From the NCBI RefSeq assembly GCF_002849855.1, contig NZ_CP018617.1, positions 186,001 to 250,000 on the forward strand: 64,000 nucleotides of DNA, in the 5' to 3' direction. Both the position numbers and the translations under genes were made by a program. The notes below the pieces were generated by a model that searched no databases, had not been told where the DNA came from, and saw nothing but the letters and a program-made list of their open reading frames with translations. This document shows, piece after piece, positions 8,780 to 16,931 of this stretch (position 1 is the stretch's first letter; the number at the start of each line of letters is the position of its first letter). This DNA is from Vibrio azureus (GTDB taxonomy: Bacteria; Pseudomonadota; Gammaproteobacteria; Enterobacterales; Vibrionaceae).

Positions 8780-9235
8780 TTACTCTCTCACTAATGGTGA
8801 CCGTTGAGCCGAGTCCTCAAGCTTCAGTATTGCATTTTTAATCGCTGCAGGCATTGATGTTTTACAATGATTTTCGAAATCAAAGATCACAATAGTTGCT
8901 GTTCCTGTTGTAACAATTTTGCCAAGCTTTTTGCTGAAGATCTGATACTCCATCGTAAATCGATCAGCTTGGAGATCTATGGTGCGTGAGCCTACACAAA
9001 GAGTGTCAGGAAAAGTGACGGGTAGTTTGTAATTGCATTGAGTGTCTTTAATAATCGGGCCGATATGACAAGCTTGTAAATCAAATTCAAGGGTTACTGC
9101 TCGAAAGTACTCTAAACGCGCAATCTCAAAATAGCGAAAATAAACCACGTTGTTTACGTGTTTTAAAGCATCCATATCTCCCCACGCTACCTGTATTTCG
9201 GTGATGAGGGGAAACGTTTTAAAAAATGTATCCAC
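8780..9235 (-). CDS. Acyl-CoA thioesterase, hotdog fold (4-hydroxybenzoyl-CoA thioesterase-like)
   Basis: Single hotdog domain of 151 residues that would hydrolyse acyl-CoA thioesters. The N-terminal signature WGDMDALKHVNNVVYFRYFE matches the FadM/YbgC-like group, with the catalytic Asp followed by HVNN. The start codon is GTG at 9235, preceded by GAAGGAATACGAAC; no better ATG lies nearby. It stands alone, flanked by ERIC-like remnants on both sides. The chain-length preference is not readable. Confidence 0.88.
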   Translation of the reverse strand: MDTFFKTFPLITEIQVAWGDMDALKHVNNVVYFRYFEIARLEYFRAVTLEFDLQACHIGPIIKDTQCNYKLPVTFPDTLCVGSRTIDLQADRFTMEYQIFSKKLGKIVTTGTATIVIFDFENHCKTSMPAAIKNAILKLEDSAQRSPLVRE

Positions 9236-9277
9236 GTTCGTATTCCTTCAATTTTTAGTCTTTTACAACCAATGGCT

Positions 9278-9334
9278 TCAACTCGACTCAGTGACCTCGC
9301 TCTGAATCAAGCATCTTGAGGACACTTGGGTATA
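9278..9334. repeat. ERIC-like repeat remnant (right end)
   Basis: CGACTCAGTGACCTCGCTCT and the following GAATCAAGCATCTTGAGG plus ACACTTGGGTATA match the right end of the full copies at 29846 and 35582. The left part is missing. A weaker trace (CCAAGTGCCTCGAG ... GACTGGGTATA) lies at about 9457-9505. The rest of the 390-bp gap before the HU gene shows no coding signal. Confidence 0.7.
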
Positions 9335-9625
9335 GTCACCCTAAATCAAGTAGCATGCAATCATCTGGATAAAATGATTCTCAGGTTGTCTTTGTTTTTT
9401 TGTTGTGGAAATGTAGCATATTTGTGTGCTTTGGTTTTGCGATAAAGATAACACCCTGAACCAAGTGCCTCGAGAAATTGTAATCATGAAAGGCGACTGG
9501 GTATAAAGCTCAGGTATAAGTTTTTTCTATTTTTTTATCAATAAGTTTGACCTTCAGCTTACCTTCGCACATGCTTGTTAGGGCGGTACGCCACTATTTC
9601 ATTTAGGTTTAATAAGGAAGCACTT

Positions 9626-9901
9626 ATGAATAAAGCACAATTAGTTGAGTACATTGCGAAAACAGCCGATATTTCAAAAGCTAAAGCTGAAGCTGCATTG
9701 GGTGCTGTTACTGAAGGAGTAACACAAGCGTTATCAAATGGGGATGACGTCTCACTGATTGGTTTTGGTACGTTTAAAGTGAATGAGCGAGCAGCCCGCA
9801 CTGGTCGTAATCCACGAACAGGGGAAGACATTCAAATTGCGGCGGCAAAGGTACCGGCTTTTAAAGCGGGTAAAGCACTTAAAGAAGCATGTAATGCTTA
9901 A
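9626..9901 (+). CDS. HU-family histone-like DNA-binding protein
   Basis: Nucleoid protein of 91 residues that bends and compacts DNA as a dimer. It has the full HU signature: [12 protein letters not shown]-terminus, [18 protein letters not shown] arm motif and the C-terminal [17 protein letters not shown]. The start at 9626 follows AAGGAAG; the longer open frame upstream is not needed for the fold. The sequence matches neither E. coli HupA nor HupB exactly (for example [20 protein letters not shown]), so it may be an additional HU paralogue; the symbol is left open. Confidence 0.93.
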   Translation: MNKAQLVEYIAKTADISKAKAEAALGAVTEGVTQALSNGDDVSLIGFGTFKVNERAARTGRNPRTGEDIQIAAAKVPAFKAGKALKEACNA

Positions 9902-10106
9902 AACGTTTTGGGTTGAATCATGGTGAGCCATCTTACTGATGGCTTCCCTTCCTCGGTTTCTTTTTTGTACAACATAAACTTGTTTGCCACCTCTTAGCTG
10001 TTCTTGCTCAAAGCCACTAATACCTCAAAGTAATGAATACCTCAAAATAATTAAAAAGCGATCTCTTTCTGATTGTTCTCGTAACATTCAATAGGGAGGA
10101 ATGCTT

Positions 10107-11351
10107 ATGAGTCTGAAACACTATTTTGAAAAACACGCCCCCAAATTTTCATCTGGTGGTCGCTACCATGTGTTTTATCCTCTCTTTGAAGCGGTTGAAA
10201 CATTATTCTACACACCAGGCCGGGTGAATAAAGGTGTAACTCATGTGCGAGATAGCATCGACTTAAAGCGCATCATGATTGTGGTTTGGCTTGCGGCATT
10301 GCCGACGATGTTTTGGGGTATGTACAATATAGGCCTACAGTCTAGTAATGTTCTTTTGTTCGGGCTTGATTCAAATTCTGCTCAGCAAGTTATTAAAGAA
10401 ACTTGGCAACTCAATCTGGTTTGGGGCTCTTTGGACAAGATTGCTGAATCAGGCTGGCTGGGAAAAACTTTACTTGGGGCAACTTATTTCCTTCCGGTTT
10501 ATTTGACGGTATTTGTCGTTGGTGGTTTCTGGGAAGTGCTTTTCGCTATTGTGCGTAAGCACGAAATTAATGAAGGCTTTTTTGTCAGCTCAATCTTATT
10601 CTCTTTAACACTTCCTCCAACTATCCCATTGTGGCAAGCGGCTTTGGGTATCACGTTTGGTGTCGTTGTCGCTAAAGAAGTCTTTGGTGGTACTGGTCGC
10701 AACTTTCTTAACCCCGCTCTTGCGGGAAGAGCGTTCTTATATTTCGCTTATCCTGCCAGTATGTCTGGTGGTCTTGTCTGGGTAGCGGTTGATGGTTATT
10801 CTGGGGCGACACCGCTAAGTCTTTGGTACGCAGGTGGTCAAGAAGGTCTTGTTCAGGCAATGACGGGTCTTCAGATGAATTGGTTAAATGCATTTTTAGG
10901 CCGAATACCGGGATCGATGGGAGAAGTCTCAACGATAATCATCCTTTTGTCTGGTATGACGTTATTATTTATGAAGATTGCCTCATGGCGAATTGTCGCA
11001 GGTGTACTCACGGGGTTAGTTGTTACTTCACTCATGTTCAACACACTGGGATCGTCCACAAATTGGATGTTCTCAATGCCATTCTACTGGCACTTTGTAT
11101 TAGGTGGCGTTGCATTTGGGACCTTTTTTATGGCGACAGATCCTGTTTCTGCAGCATTCACAAACCGGGGTAAGTGGATGTATGGGCTTCTCATCGGTGT
11201 GATGACAATACTGATTCGTGTTCTTAATCCTGCTTATCCTGAAGGGATCATGTTGGCTATTTTGTTTGCAAATCTATTCGCTCCTTTGTTTGATTATTTA
11301 GTGAAAGAGCGAAATATTAAGCGCAGACAAAGCCGACTTATATCCAAGTAA
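10107..11351 (+). CDS. Stand-alone paralogue of NqrB, membrane subunit of Na+-translocating NADH:quinone reductase
   Basis: Integral membrane flavoprotein of 414 residues. The N-terminus ([10 protein letters not shown], then [20 protein letters not shown] and [10 protein letters not shown]) is closely NqrB-like rather than RnfD-like. The covalent flavinylation motif is intact: [12 protein letters not shown] with Thr235, close to the position known in V. cholerae NqrB (Thr236). ATG 10107 is chosen because AGGAGGA lies 6 bases before it; the ATG at 10101 directly abuts that site. In Vibrio, nqrB normally sits in nqrABCDEF, but here no other nqr gene is nearby: its neighbours are an HU gene and a DUF2913 gene. 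The last codons and stop (ATATCCAAGTAA) coincide with an ERIC-like repeat end. Confidence 0.87.
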   Translation: MSLKHYFEKHAPKFSSGGRYHVFYPLFEAVETLFYTPGRVNKGVTHVRDSIDLKRIMIVVWLAALPTMFWGMYNIGLQSSNVLLFGLDSNSAQQVIKETWQLNLVWGSLDKIAESGWLGKTLLGATYFLPVYLTVFVVGGFWEVLFAIVRKHEINEGFFVSSILFSLTLPPTIPLWQAALGITFGVVVAKEVFGGTGRNFLNPALAGRAFLYFAYPASMSGGLVWVAVDGYSGATPLSLWYAGGQEGLVQAMTGLQMNWLNAFLGRIPGSMGEVSTIIILLSGMTLLFMKIASWRIVAGVLTGLVVTSLMFNTLGSSTNWMFSMPFYWHFVLGGVAFGTFFMATDPVSAAFTNRGKWMYGLLIGVMTILIRVLNPAYPEGIMLAILFANLFAPLFDYLVKERNIKRRQSRLISK

Positions 11352-11384
11352 CTTATGCTCAGCATCTTGGGATTTACCTAGGTA
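11338..11384. repeat. Collapsed ERIC-like repeat overlapping the 3' end of the nqrB-like gene
   Basis: TATATCCAAGTAACTTATGC followed by TCAGCATCTTGGGATTTACC and TAGGTATA matches a shrunken copy of the family. Its first 14 bases encode the last residues and stop codon of the upstream gene. Confidence 0.65.
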
Positions 11385-11434
11385 TATGGCAGTAATGGAG
11401 TCGTTCGTGAGCTTATGTGCTAACTTGACGGTAA

Positions 11435-12049
11435 CTAGGCGAGGTTAAGGGTAATTCTTACGAATTGTTCGTCCTGATACTGGACTTCATAGGCAAATGT
11501 GTTGTTGGCGTAAATACTGCCTAAAAATAGCGAGCGTTGACTCATTGGGCCACGGAAAAGCATAGAAATAGGGTTGGTAAGAGTGTTGCTATTATCGAAG
11601 TGCTGGTTTAAGTCATTTGAAAGAACGCATAGTAGGCATCCATGTTGATCGTGGGATAAATCCACGTCTTCTGGGCGTGAAAGTAAGACAGTTGTACCCA
11701 GCTTCTTTTCAATCTCATTAATTAACAATAGGTAGCTATCGAGATGAGGCTGGTGAAATCCCCCCTCTTGTGGCGAGTTAATACAACGGCTGAGCAGCTT
11801 TTCTAAGCTGTCAGAGTTGTTTTTAGCTTGTTGGGTGAGAGCCTTTAATTGCTTTTTGATCAGTTTATATCGAGGGCTTTTTTGCTTCGGTTTAAGCCAT
11901 TTTTGCAGCAGTTCGTTACGCTCTGCCAATGGAAAAGAGCGGGAAGAATTTTCAAGCTTGAAATACAGGTGCAGTAAAGCGTGCAATGCAGTTTCACTAA
12001 GGAGTCGATTAGCTTCCGTGGTCAGTCTTGCCTGTTTTGAACTGTGCAT
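11435..12049 (-). CDS. DUF2913-family protein, function unknown
   Basis: Predicted cytoplasmic protein of 204 residues with no signal peptide or membrane segment. The N-terminal helical part (HALLHLYFKLENSSRSFPLA, then RNELLQKWLKPK) and the later CLLCVLSNDLNQHF ... LFRGPM segment resemble what I recall of the DUF2913 family of gammaproteobacteria. No catalytic motif is evident. No strong ribosome site precedes the ATG. It is transcribed toward the nqrB-like gene and lies downstream of tRNA-Leu on the same strand. Confidence 0.65.
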   Translation of the reverse strand: MHSSKQARLTTEANRLLSETALHALLHLYFKLENSSRSFPLAERNELLQKWLKPKQKSPRYKLIKKQLKALTQQAKNNSDSLEKLLSRCINSPQEGGFHQPHLDSYLLLINEIEKKLGTTVLLSRPEDVDLSHDQHGCLLCVLSNDLNQHFDNSNTLTNPISMLFRGPMSQRSLFLGSIYANNTFAYEVQYQDEQFVRITLNLA

Positions 12050-12080
12050 TTGAGTCGAAGTTTCTTTTCAAAAAGGGGGA

Positions 12081-12164
12081 TGGTGCCGAGAGAGGGACTC
12101 GAACCCTCACACCAAAGGCACTAGCACCTCATGCTAGCGTGTCTACCAATTTCACCATCTCGGC
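12081..12164 (-). tRNA. tRNA-Leu (anticodon GAG)
   Basis: On the minus strand the 84-nt sequence begins GCCGAGATGGTGAAATTGG and ends with an encoded CCA. Acceptor stem GCCGAGA/TCTCGGC, a long variable arm typical of class II tRNAs, and a T arm with GGTTCGAGTCC are all visible. The anticodon loop ATGAGGT sits on a CTAGC/GCTAG stem, giving anticodon GAG (reads CUC/CUU). Confidence 0.95.
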
Positions 12165-12402
12165 ATCACACTGTTTTATTCAACAGCAGCTCTATTAGAG
12201 TGGTAGAGATTGTATATCGAAAGTCTATGAATTGGCGAGTATAAAACTAATTTTTTTTGAGCTATAGGTTTTTCTTGAGGATTTATTGTTCAATTTGCCT
12301 GTTTATGACTCAGGGTGGCGTTGTTGTACATCACGTTGACTATGGTTGTATGCGTTACATTGATTAACTTAATTCCCTTTCGCGTTCTCACAACCGCGAT
12401 GT

Positions 12403-13008
12403 TCAATCATTAACAGATTTAATGTTGCGAAATGTTAAGTTAATACGTTCATCTTTGTGTTTTGCTGTTTTAGGTACACTGTGTTGCCAATGATGCTGCA
12501 ATTCACCAGCCATGATAAGTAAGGAGCCATGGCTAAGTGTATATTCTATCTGGGTTTTACAATGTAAATTTCTCAGTAGGAAACGGCGACTTTCTCCTAG
12601 GTTTACTGAAGCGATGACTGGGTTCATTCCTAACTCAGGCTCGTTATCTTGATGCCAACCCATAGAATCTTGACCATTACGATAAAGGTTAGCGAGTACT
12701 GAGTTAAAGGAAACATGTGCAACTGCTTCACATTTTGCCTTTAGAACTTGTAACTCTTGATTCAAAGGTTGGGGGCATAGAGTAAGGCCAGAATAAGTAT
12801 AAGTCTTATTACCATGCCATGACTGTAAGCGAGGCTGAAGTACATTTCGTCCAAAGAGAGTTATTGTCTCCTGCCGCCACGGCAAATCTGCTCTCAATGT
12901 TGAGAAGTATTGAGTTGCTTGTGAAGAAGATAAAAAGTGAGGGTCAAAATAGATCTGACCTTGCTTAATGTCTACCCAGTTAGAACTTGGAAATAACTCA
13001 TTCTGCAT
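12403..13008 (-). CDS. AlkB-family 2-oxoglutarate/Fe(II) DNA repair dioxygenase
   Basis: Protein of 201 residues that would oxidatively remove methyl groups from alkylated bases. The iron facial triad is visible: HxD in GWHQDNEPE (His119, Asp121) and a distal His in HHWQHSVPK. The 2-oxoglutarate-binding Arg lies in ERINLTFRNI. The arrangement resembles ALKBH2-type short bacterial proteins more than E. coli AlkB. A strong ribosome site (GAGGAGGAACGCAC) supports ATG 13008. The gene points away from the qrr sRNA, whose LuxO sites lie about 100 bp upstream of its start. No Ada box was recognised. Confidence 0.9.
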   Translation of the reverse strand: MQNELFPSSNWVDIKQGQIYFDPHFLSSSQATQYFSTLRADLPWRQETITLFGRNVLQPRLQSWHGNKTYTYSGLTLCPQPLNQELQVLKAKCEAVAHVSFNSVLANLYRNGQDSMGWHQDNEPELGMNPVIASVNLGESRRFLLRNLHCKTQIEYTLSHGSLLIMAGELQHHWQHSVPKTAKHKDERINLTFRNIKSVND

Positions 13009-13111
13009 GTGCGTTCCTCCTCGTTTTGATAGGTTACTTGGCTATAGTATAAAGCTCACTGTCGATGAATGCATTGATAAAACAGAGTCAAGTGGCATAT
13101 TAAAATTCAAA

Positions 13112-13137
13112 TTGCATTTTGAAATTGCATAATGCAA
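13112..13137 (+). promoter_or_regulatory. Tandem LuxO-type activator sites upstream of qrr
   Basis: TTGCATAATGCAA at 13125-13137 is a perfect match to the LuxO site pattern TTGCA-N3-TGCAA. Directly adjacent, TTGCATTTTGAAA at 13112-13124 is an imperfect second copy. They lie about 65-90 bp upstream of the sigma54 promoter, the usual place for an enhancer-type activator. Confidence 0.85.
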
Positions 13138-13199
13138 TTAAGTTGAGTGGTAATTAATCGATATACATCAAAATAACACCAAATGGAGGGTGTAAAAGT

Positions 13200-13215
13200 T
13201 GGCACACATCATGCT
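13200..13215 (+). promoter_or_regulatory. Sigma54 (RpoN) promoter of qrr
   Basis: TGGCACACATCATGCT carries the invariant GG (13201-13202) and GC (13213-13214) with 10 bases between them, the -24/-12 spacing needed by RpoN. It predicts a transcript start near 13225. Confidence 0.9.
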
Positions 13216-13224
13216 TTATAATAA

Positions 13225-13333
13225 GTGACCCTTCTTAAGCCGAGGGTCACCTAGCCAACTGACGTTGTTAGTGAATGTTAATTGTTCACACTTATATACC
13301 GCCAATCACCTTATTGTGTTTGGCGTTTTTTTT
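13225..13333 (+). ncRNA. qrr: Qrr quorum-regulatory sRNA
   Basis: Hfq-dependent sRNA of about 108 nt that, in vibrios, controls luxR/hapR-type master regulator, aphA, luxO and other mRNAs at low cell density. The first hairpin GTGACCC ... GGGTCAC is followed by the highly conserved target-pairing segment CTAGCCAACTGACGTTGTTA and then GTGAA, and the RNA ends in a GC hairpin with a U-run. Upstream are an RpoN promoter and LuxO sites, exactly the expected control region. Vibrios carry one to several qrr genes; luxO is not in this window, so this is a copy away from luxO, and its number cannot be assigned. Confidence 0.93.
13300..13333 (+). terminator. Rho-independent terminator of qrr
   Basis: Stem CGCCAA / TTGGCG with a 14-base loop is followed by eight Ts. 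It ends the sRNA 20 bp before the convergent DUF3612 gene stops. Confidence 0.88.
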
Positions 13334-13353
13334 ACGCTTTTACAAATTAACAC

Positions 13354-14868
13354 TTAATCACCGCATTTTTCATAGCAACTTGGTTGTCTTGGACACACCG
13401 CACCTCTCGAACAAATCAACCTTGCTTGGCTTTGGATCCCTCGTTCAATCCAATTGATGTTCAGAATTTTTGCAATTGTTGTGAGATCTTTTTTAATGTG
13501 TGGCGGTATGTTGGCGCTGCCCGTGGATATGCATAGCGCTTTGAGTTCTTCAGCAATCGCAGCTGCGTCTCCACCTTGAGCGGCGATTGCGGGATTAAGA
13601 TCGATTCCTGCACACAGAACACGATTATTTCCTGCAGGATCTTGGACGTTAATCGATTCACAGCAATAGATTCTTGGTTCCTTACCCACATTGAGAATCG
13701 ATATTTGAGCAGAGCTATCTGCCAAAGGTTTTGCTAAGCGACGAAAGACTGCCCAATGCTGGCAAGGGTCATTGACCTTACGCATATTTCCCCAAGGCAG
13801 CGGTATACCATTTCCACGATACACCGCTTTTAGTTTTCCTGGCCCGTAGGCATCAAAATAATGCCAGTGTGGGTAAGGGGAAACAACGGTCATGCGGCGC
13901 ATGGCAACAGAAGGAGAGACGCCCGCTTTTTGATGAACGCTAATTTCATAACCGGAACGGTCAAGCAATTGGCGGAAAGGAACTTTAGGGCATAGCAGTG
14001 CTCCAGCGAAAAAACTGGACTCAAAATCGCGCCAAGCTTGGAGGATATCCTGTGAATTTAATTCCGAGTTTGAAATAAGAGCGCCATCTTGCTCCCAATT
14101 ATTTTGATGGCCGATTGAGAGCAGGCTATTCATTGCATCATGACTGTGAAGAATCCGATGGCCAATATAAACAGCCAAATCATATTTTAACCGAGTCGGA
14201 TAATCACGCATTCGCTTGTTGAGATAAATCGTTCCCGGTGGCTCCATAAAAGACGTCACGACTTGCTTTGCACTTACACCAAGTTCATCAACAACGTCTT
14301 CAGGCGCTCGCTCTATCCATCGTATTGTGAGCCCTAAGCGTTTAGCTGTATCAATTAAGTCTTCAACAGAAAGGTTCAATTGTTTTAGGCCAATTTCTTC
14401 AGCCGCTCGCTCGAGATCTGGGAAGTGATTTTGATGATTTTCCTGATGAGCTCGAATAAGTAGATGAGCAAATTGACGACCAGTAATTCCTGCTTGAGAG
14501 AGCATTTCAGGAATCGCAATTTGTAAGATATCGTTGGAAAATAAAAAGCTGGGCTCGAGTGCCATTCCTCTAATGCCACCACGATTACCTTTGTTAGGCG
14601 TAATCGCGTCTAATTCTGGTTCATCATCTAAAAACCAAGTGGGATCTTTTTGGAAAACTTCGGCGATGACTGCCAACATATCAAAGCTAGGGACCCTTTT
14701 ACCACGCTCGATCATTGAGAGATAGGATACGGATGGTGCATATTCAGCATTCACACGTACACACCTTGCAGAAAGATCCTCCATGGTTAAATGATTATTC
14801 TTTCTTAGGTTACGAATTTTTGTCCCTAAAAAATGAGATTGGCGGATAAGACTTTTTGATATGGGCAT
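13354..14868 (-). CDS. XRE-family regulator with DUF3612 / ScfR-like ligand domain
   Basis: Transcriptional regulator of 504 residues. An N-terminal HTH (about residues 12-65, LRKNNHLTMEDLSARC ... SYLSMIERGKRVPSF) is followed by a long domain resembling the short-chain fatty acyl regulators (RamB/PrpR type), including an IrrE-like segment (KYDLAVYIGHRILHSH). The C-terminus is Cys-rich (CSRGAVCPRQPSCYEKCGD), suggesting metal or Fe-S binding. Relatives control acetate, propionate and glyoxylate metabolism; no aceA/aceB genes are in the window. No ribosome site is seen before ATG 14868; instead TTGTAAAATT repeats abut the start, hinting at self-regulation. It is divergent from the Cys-rich protein at 15038. 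Confidence 0.82.
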   Translation of the reverse strand: MPISKSLIRQSHFLGTKIRNLRKNNHLTMEDLSARCVRVNAEYAPSVSYLSMIERGKRVPSFDMLAVIAEVFQKDPTWFLDDEPELDAITPNKGNRGGIRGMALEPSFLFSNDILQIAIPEMLSQAGITGRQFAHLLIRAHQENHQNHFPDLERAAEEIGLKQLNLSVEDLIDTAKRLGLTIRWIERAPEDVVDELGVSAKQVVTSFMEPPGTIYLNKRMRDYPTRLKYDLAVYIGHRILHSHDAMNSLLSIGHQNNWEQDGALISNSELNSQDILQAWRDFESSFFAGALLCPKVPFRQLLDRSGYEISVHQKAGVSPSVAMRRMTVVSPYPHWHYFDAYGPGKLKAVYRGNGIPLPWGNMRKVNDPCQHWAVFRRLAKPLADSSAQISILNVGKEPRIYCCESINVQDPAGNNRVLCAGIDLNPAIAAQGGDAAAIAEELKALCISTGSANIPPHIKKDLTTIAKILNINWIERGIQSQARLICSRGAVCPRQPSCYEKCGD

Positions 14869-14910
14869 TTGTAAAATTCACATTGTAAAATTTTAGTTGT
14901 GAAATTGTAG
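14869..14910. promoter_or_regulatory. Putative operator repeats between the DUF3612 regulator and the divergent gene
   Basis: TTGTAAAATT occurs at 14869-14878 and again at 14883-14892, followed by a related TTGTGAAATTGTAG at 14897-14910. The repeats are AT-rich and spaced 14 bases apart, directly against the regulator's start codon. They could be the regulator's own binding sites; ScfR-type regulators bind comparable TTTGCAAA-like sequences. Confidence 0.45.
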
Positions 14911-15037
14911 TCAAAAATTGACTAGTCTTCATATTAAGTAAACAAAAAAGAGTCTTTTAGCTTCACAAGTTTGCCTGAAACTCCCAATAAAGCTTGTAAG
15001 AAGTCTCTTAACAAAGCGTTAGTATGAGGATAAGACA

Positions 15038-15616
15038 ATGAATATGCTGAACTTCGATAAACAAAAAAATACACAACAAAGCCCGCCATTTATCGCTGAA
15101 GCCGTATTTGCTGTCGAAGCGGTCAGTGCAGAGCAGCCCCTAGAAAAGCAGAGAAAAGCTAAGCTCTTGCTTGACCGTATATTTCCTTTAGAACAGGGGA
15201 CTCATCAAGAAGTTTCAAGTTATGTAGTTGATTATCATCACGTTATGGCGTACTTCAAAGATGGCACACACAGTGGTTTAAAATGCCCAAAGCACTTTGT
15301 TGCTTACACTGGTGAAAAGTCAGATCCGAAGTCCGTTTTGTTCAAAGACGAATCTGGGAGTCATGTTGAAGTGATCTTCGGGTGTCATAAAGGAACAGGC
15401 TGTGTTGAGCTGATGGATATTGACGATATTCATCTTGAAACATGCACAACATTTGGTGCGACCCTAAGTGATGTTTCGCCTGTCGTTATGCGTCATTGGG
15501 TGAGCTTGATTAAATGCAGCAAGCAAGGTAAATCTCAAGCATGCAGTGAAGATAAAGAATATACAGCAAAAAGCGGTGAAGATTACTGCTTAGGCTACTG
15601 CTATTGTATTGACTGA
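15038..15616 (+). CDS. Cys-rich protein of unknown function
   Basis: I do not recognise this 192-residue protein. It has no signal peptide or membrane segment. The second half is rich in Cys and His (LKCPKHF, FGCHKGTGCVEL, LETCTTFG, LIKCSKQGKSQACSE, ending YCLGYCYCID), which suggests metal or Fe-S binding or a disulphide-bonded fold. The start ATG follows GAGGATAAGACA. It is transcribed divergently from the DUF3612 regulator across a gap with operator-like repeats, so it is a likely target of that regulator. It converges with the GGDEF gene. Confidence 0.6.
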   Translation: MNMLNFDKQKNTQQSPPFIAEAVFAVEAVSAEQPLEKQRKAKLLLDRIFPLEQGTHQEVSSYVVDYHHVMAYFKDGTHSGLKCPKHFVAYTGEKSDPKSVLFKDESGSHVEVIFGCHKGTGCVELMDIDDIHLETCTTFGATLSDVSPVVMRHWVSLIKCSKQGKSQACSEDKEYTAKSGEDYCLGYCYCID

Positions 15617-15666
15617 ATTATTGTTCATTGACTCGTCAGAAACCCAGTTTCAATGATAAACTGGGT

Positions 15667-16680
15667 TTAAGCCGGCATCACTCGGTTACGGCCGAGCTGC
15701 TTCGCTTCATAAAGTTGTGTATCGGCTTTATTGATGAAAGCTTCTGCACTTTCATTTTGGGAAAATTGGGCGACGCCGAAAGAGGCAGTGATATTCTGTA
15801 CGAGGGTCCCATTACGTTTATCTCTTATGCCCATTTTTTCTATCATTTGTCTCAAATTTTCGGCAAATTGCCGGCTAACCAGCAATGACCGATTGGGAAT
15901 AATAATAGCAAATTCCTCTCCACCAAAACGGTATACGTTTACTCCATCACGACAATACTGCTTTAGTTTGCGGCCGATGGTTTTTATCACCGTATCACCG
16001 AATACGTGACCGTAATCATCATTTAATGATTTGAAATGGTCTATATCTAGTAATATCAATGACATAGTTTGACCTCCATTGGTCAATATTTGCAAGTCAT
16101 TATCAAATGCACGGCGGTTGTTTAAACCTGATAAAGCATCCAACAAAGCATCTTTTTGTACTTCTGCAAGCTGATTCTTTAAGCGTGATATCTCAGTACT
16201 CGCAGTGGTAAGCTGTTGACTTAGGTCTTGAGTTGAATGACGAATGTCTTGTGAATCGATGACCAGTTGGCGTATCAATTCCATGACTTCCTCAAAGCTG
16301 AGGCAATTGCTTTCTGCCGCTTCGAGTTTCTTAAAGCTGCGGTTAATTGTTTCGGAGAAAGAGGAAGTGTCAGCAAGTGTGTCGGTCATGGAATGGCCAA
16401 TTTCACCAAGTAGCACCTCAATATTGGTTTTTAGCTCTTCTAAACTGGTCTCGTTTTTCGTCGCAATATAGTTTTGGTAGAGCTGATTATTCAGTACAGG
16501 AGGGCAGATATCGTAGTGTTCAAGGGCTTGCTCTAAAGCACAGTTAAGCTCTGGGATCGCGTTATCCACATAAGTGTACCACAGTGCGTAGTTAGCGGGA
16601 GTCGCTGCGACTCGGTTTTTAATCATTAATGGTACCGCTTTTTTGAGGTTTGCGGTTGCCTTCTTAAATTCGTTATTCAT
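15667..16680 (-). CDS. GGDEF-domain diguanylate cyclase
   Basis: Predicted soluble enzyme of 337 residues that makes c-di-GMP. The N-terminal 150 residues are helical with no membrane segment; they contain an ATPANYALWYTYV motif seen in several cytosolic diguanylate cyclases of this type. A short coiled coil (QLTTASTEISRLKNQLAEVQ) leads into the GGDEF domain with DALSGLNNRRAF and the active-site loop RFGGEEF, which should be catalytic. The inhibitory RxxD site is altered: the residues read RDGV, so product inhibition may be lost. ATG 16680 is used; a TTG seven codons earlier is possible. No strong ribosome site is visible for either. Confidence 0.9.
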   Translation of the reverse strand: MNNEFKKATANLKKAVPLMIKNRVAATPANYALWYTYVDNAIPELNCALEQALEHYDICPPVLNNQLYQNYIATKNETSLEELKTNIEVLLGEIGHSMTDTLADTSSFSETINRSFKKLEAAESNCLSFEEVMELIRQLVIDSQDIRHSTQDLSQQLTTASTEISRLKNQLAEVQKDALLDALSGLNNRRAFDNDLQILTNGGQTMSLILLDIDHFKSLNDDYGHVFGDTVIKTIGRKLKQYCRDGVNVYRFGGEEFAIIIPNRSLLVSRQFAENLRQMIEKMGIRDKRNGTLVQNITASFGVAQFSQNESAEAFINKADTQLYEAKQLGRNRVMPA

Positions 16681-16850
16681 TTCTGAAAAGTTACCGACCA
16701 ATTAGCTTGGCGTTAGAGAGTAACGGATAAAAATGGCTATCGCTCTAATTTTTGTCATTTTTATTTTTATTTTGCAGCATTGACGCGCAAAGTTTGAGCG
16801 TAAACATTTTATTATCAAACTATTTCATCATCAAAGCACTTCATTCCTGT

Positions 16851-16880
16851 ATACCCAAGTTAGCTCAGATGCTTAATTTG
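16851..16880. repeat. ERIC-like repeat remnant (left end only)
   Basis: TATACCCAAGTTAGCTCAGA followed by TGCTTAATTT is the family's left terminus without a matching right end. It lies about 50 bp upstream of the cryptochrome operon. Confidence 0.55.
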
Positions 16881-16931
16881 TGATCGTGCTATTTCAGCTT
16901 GGCGTAGAATAGTGTTAAATTCGAAAAAGGA

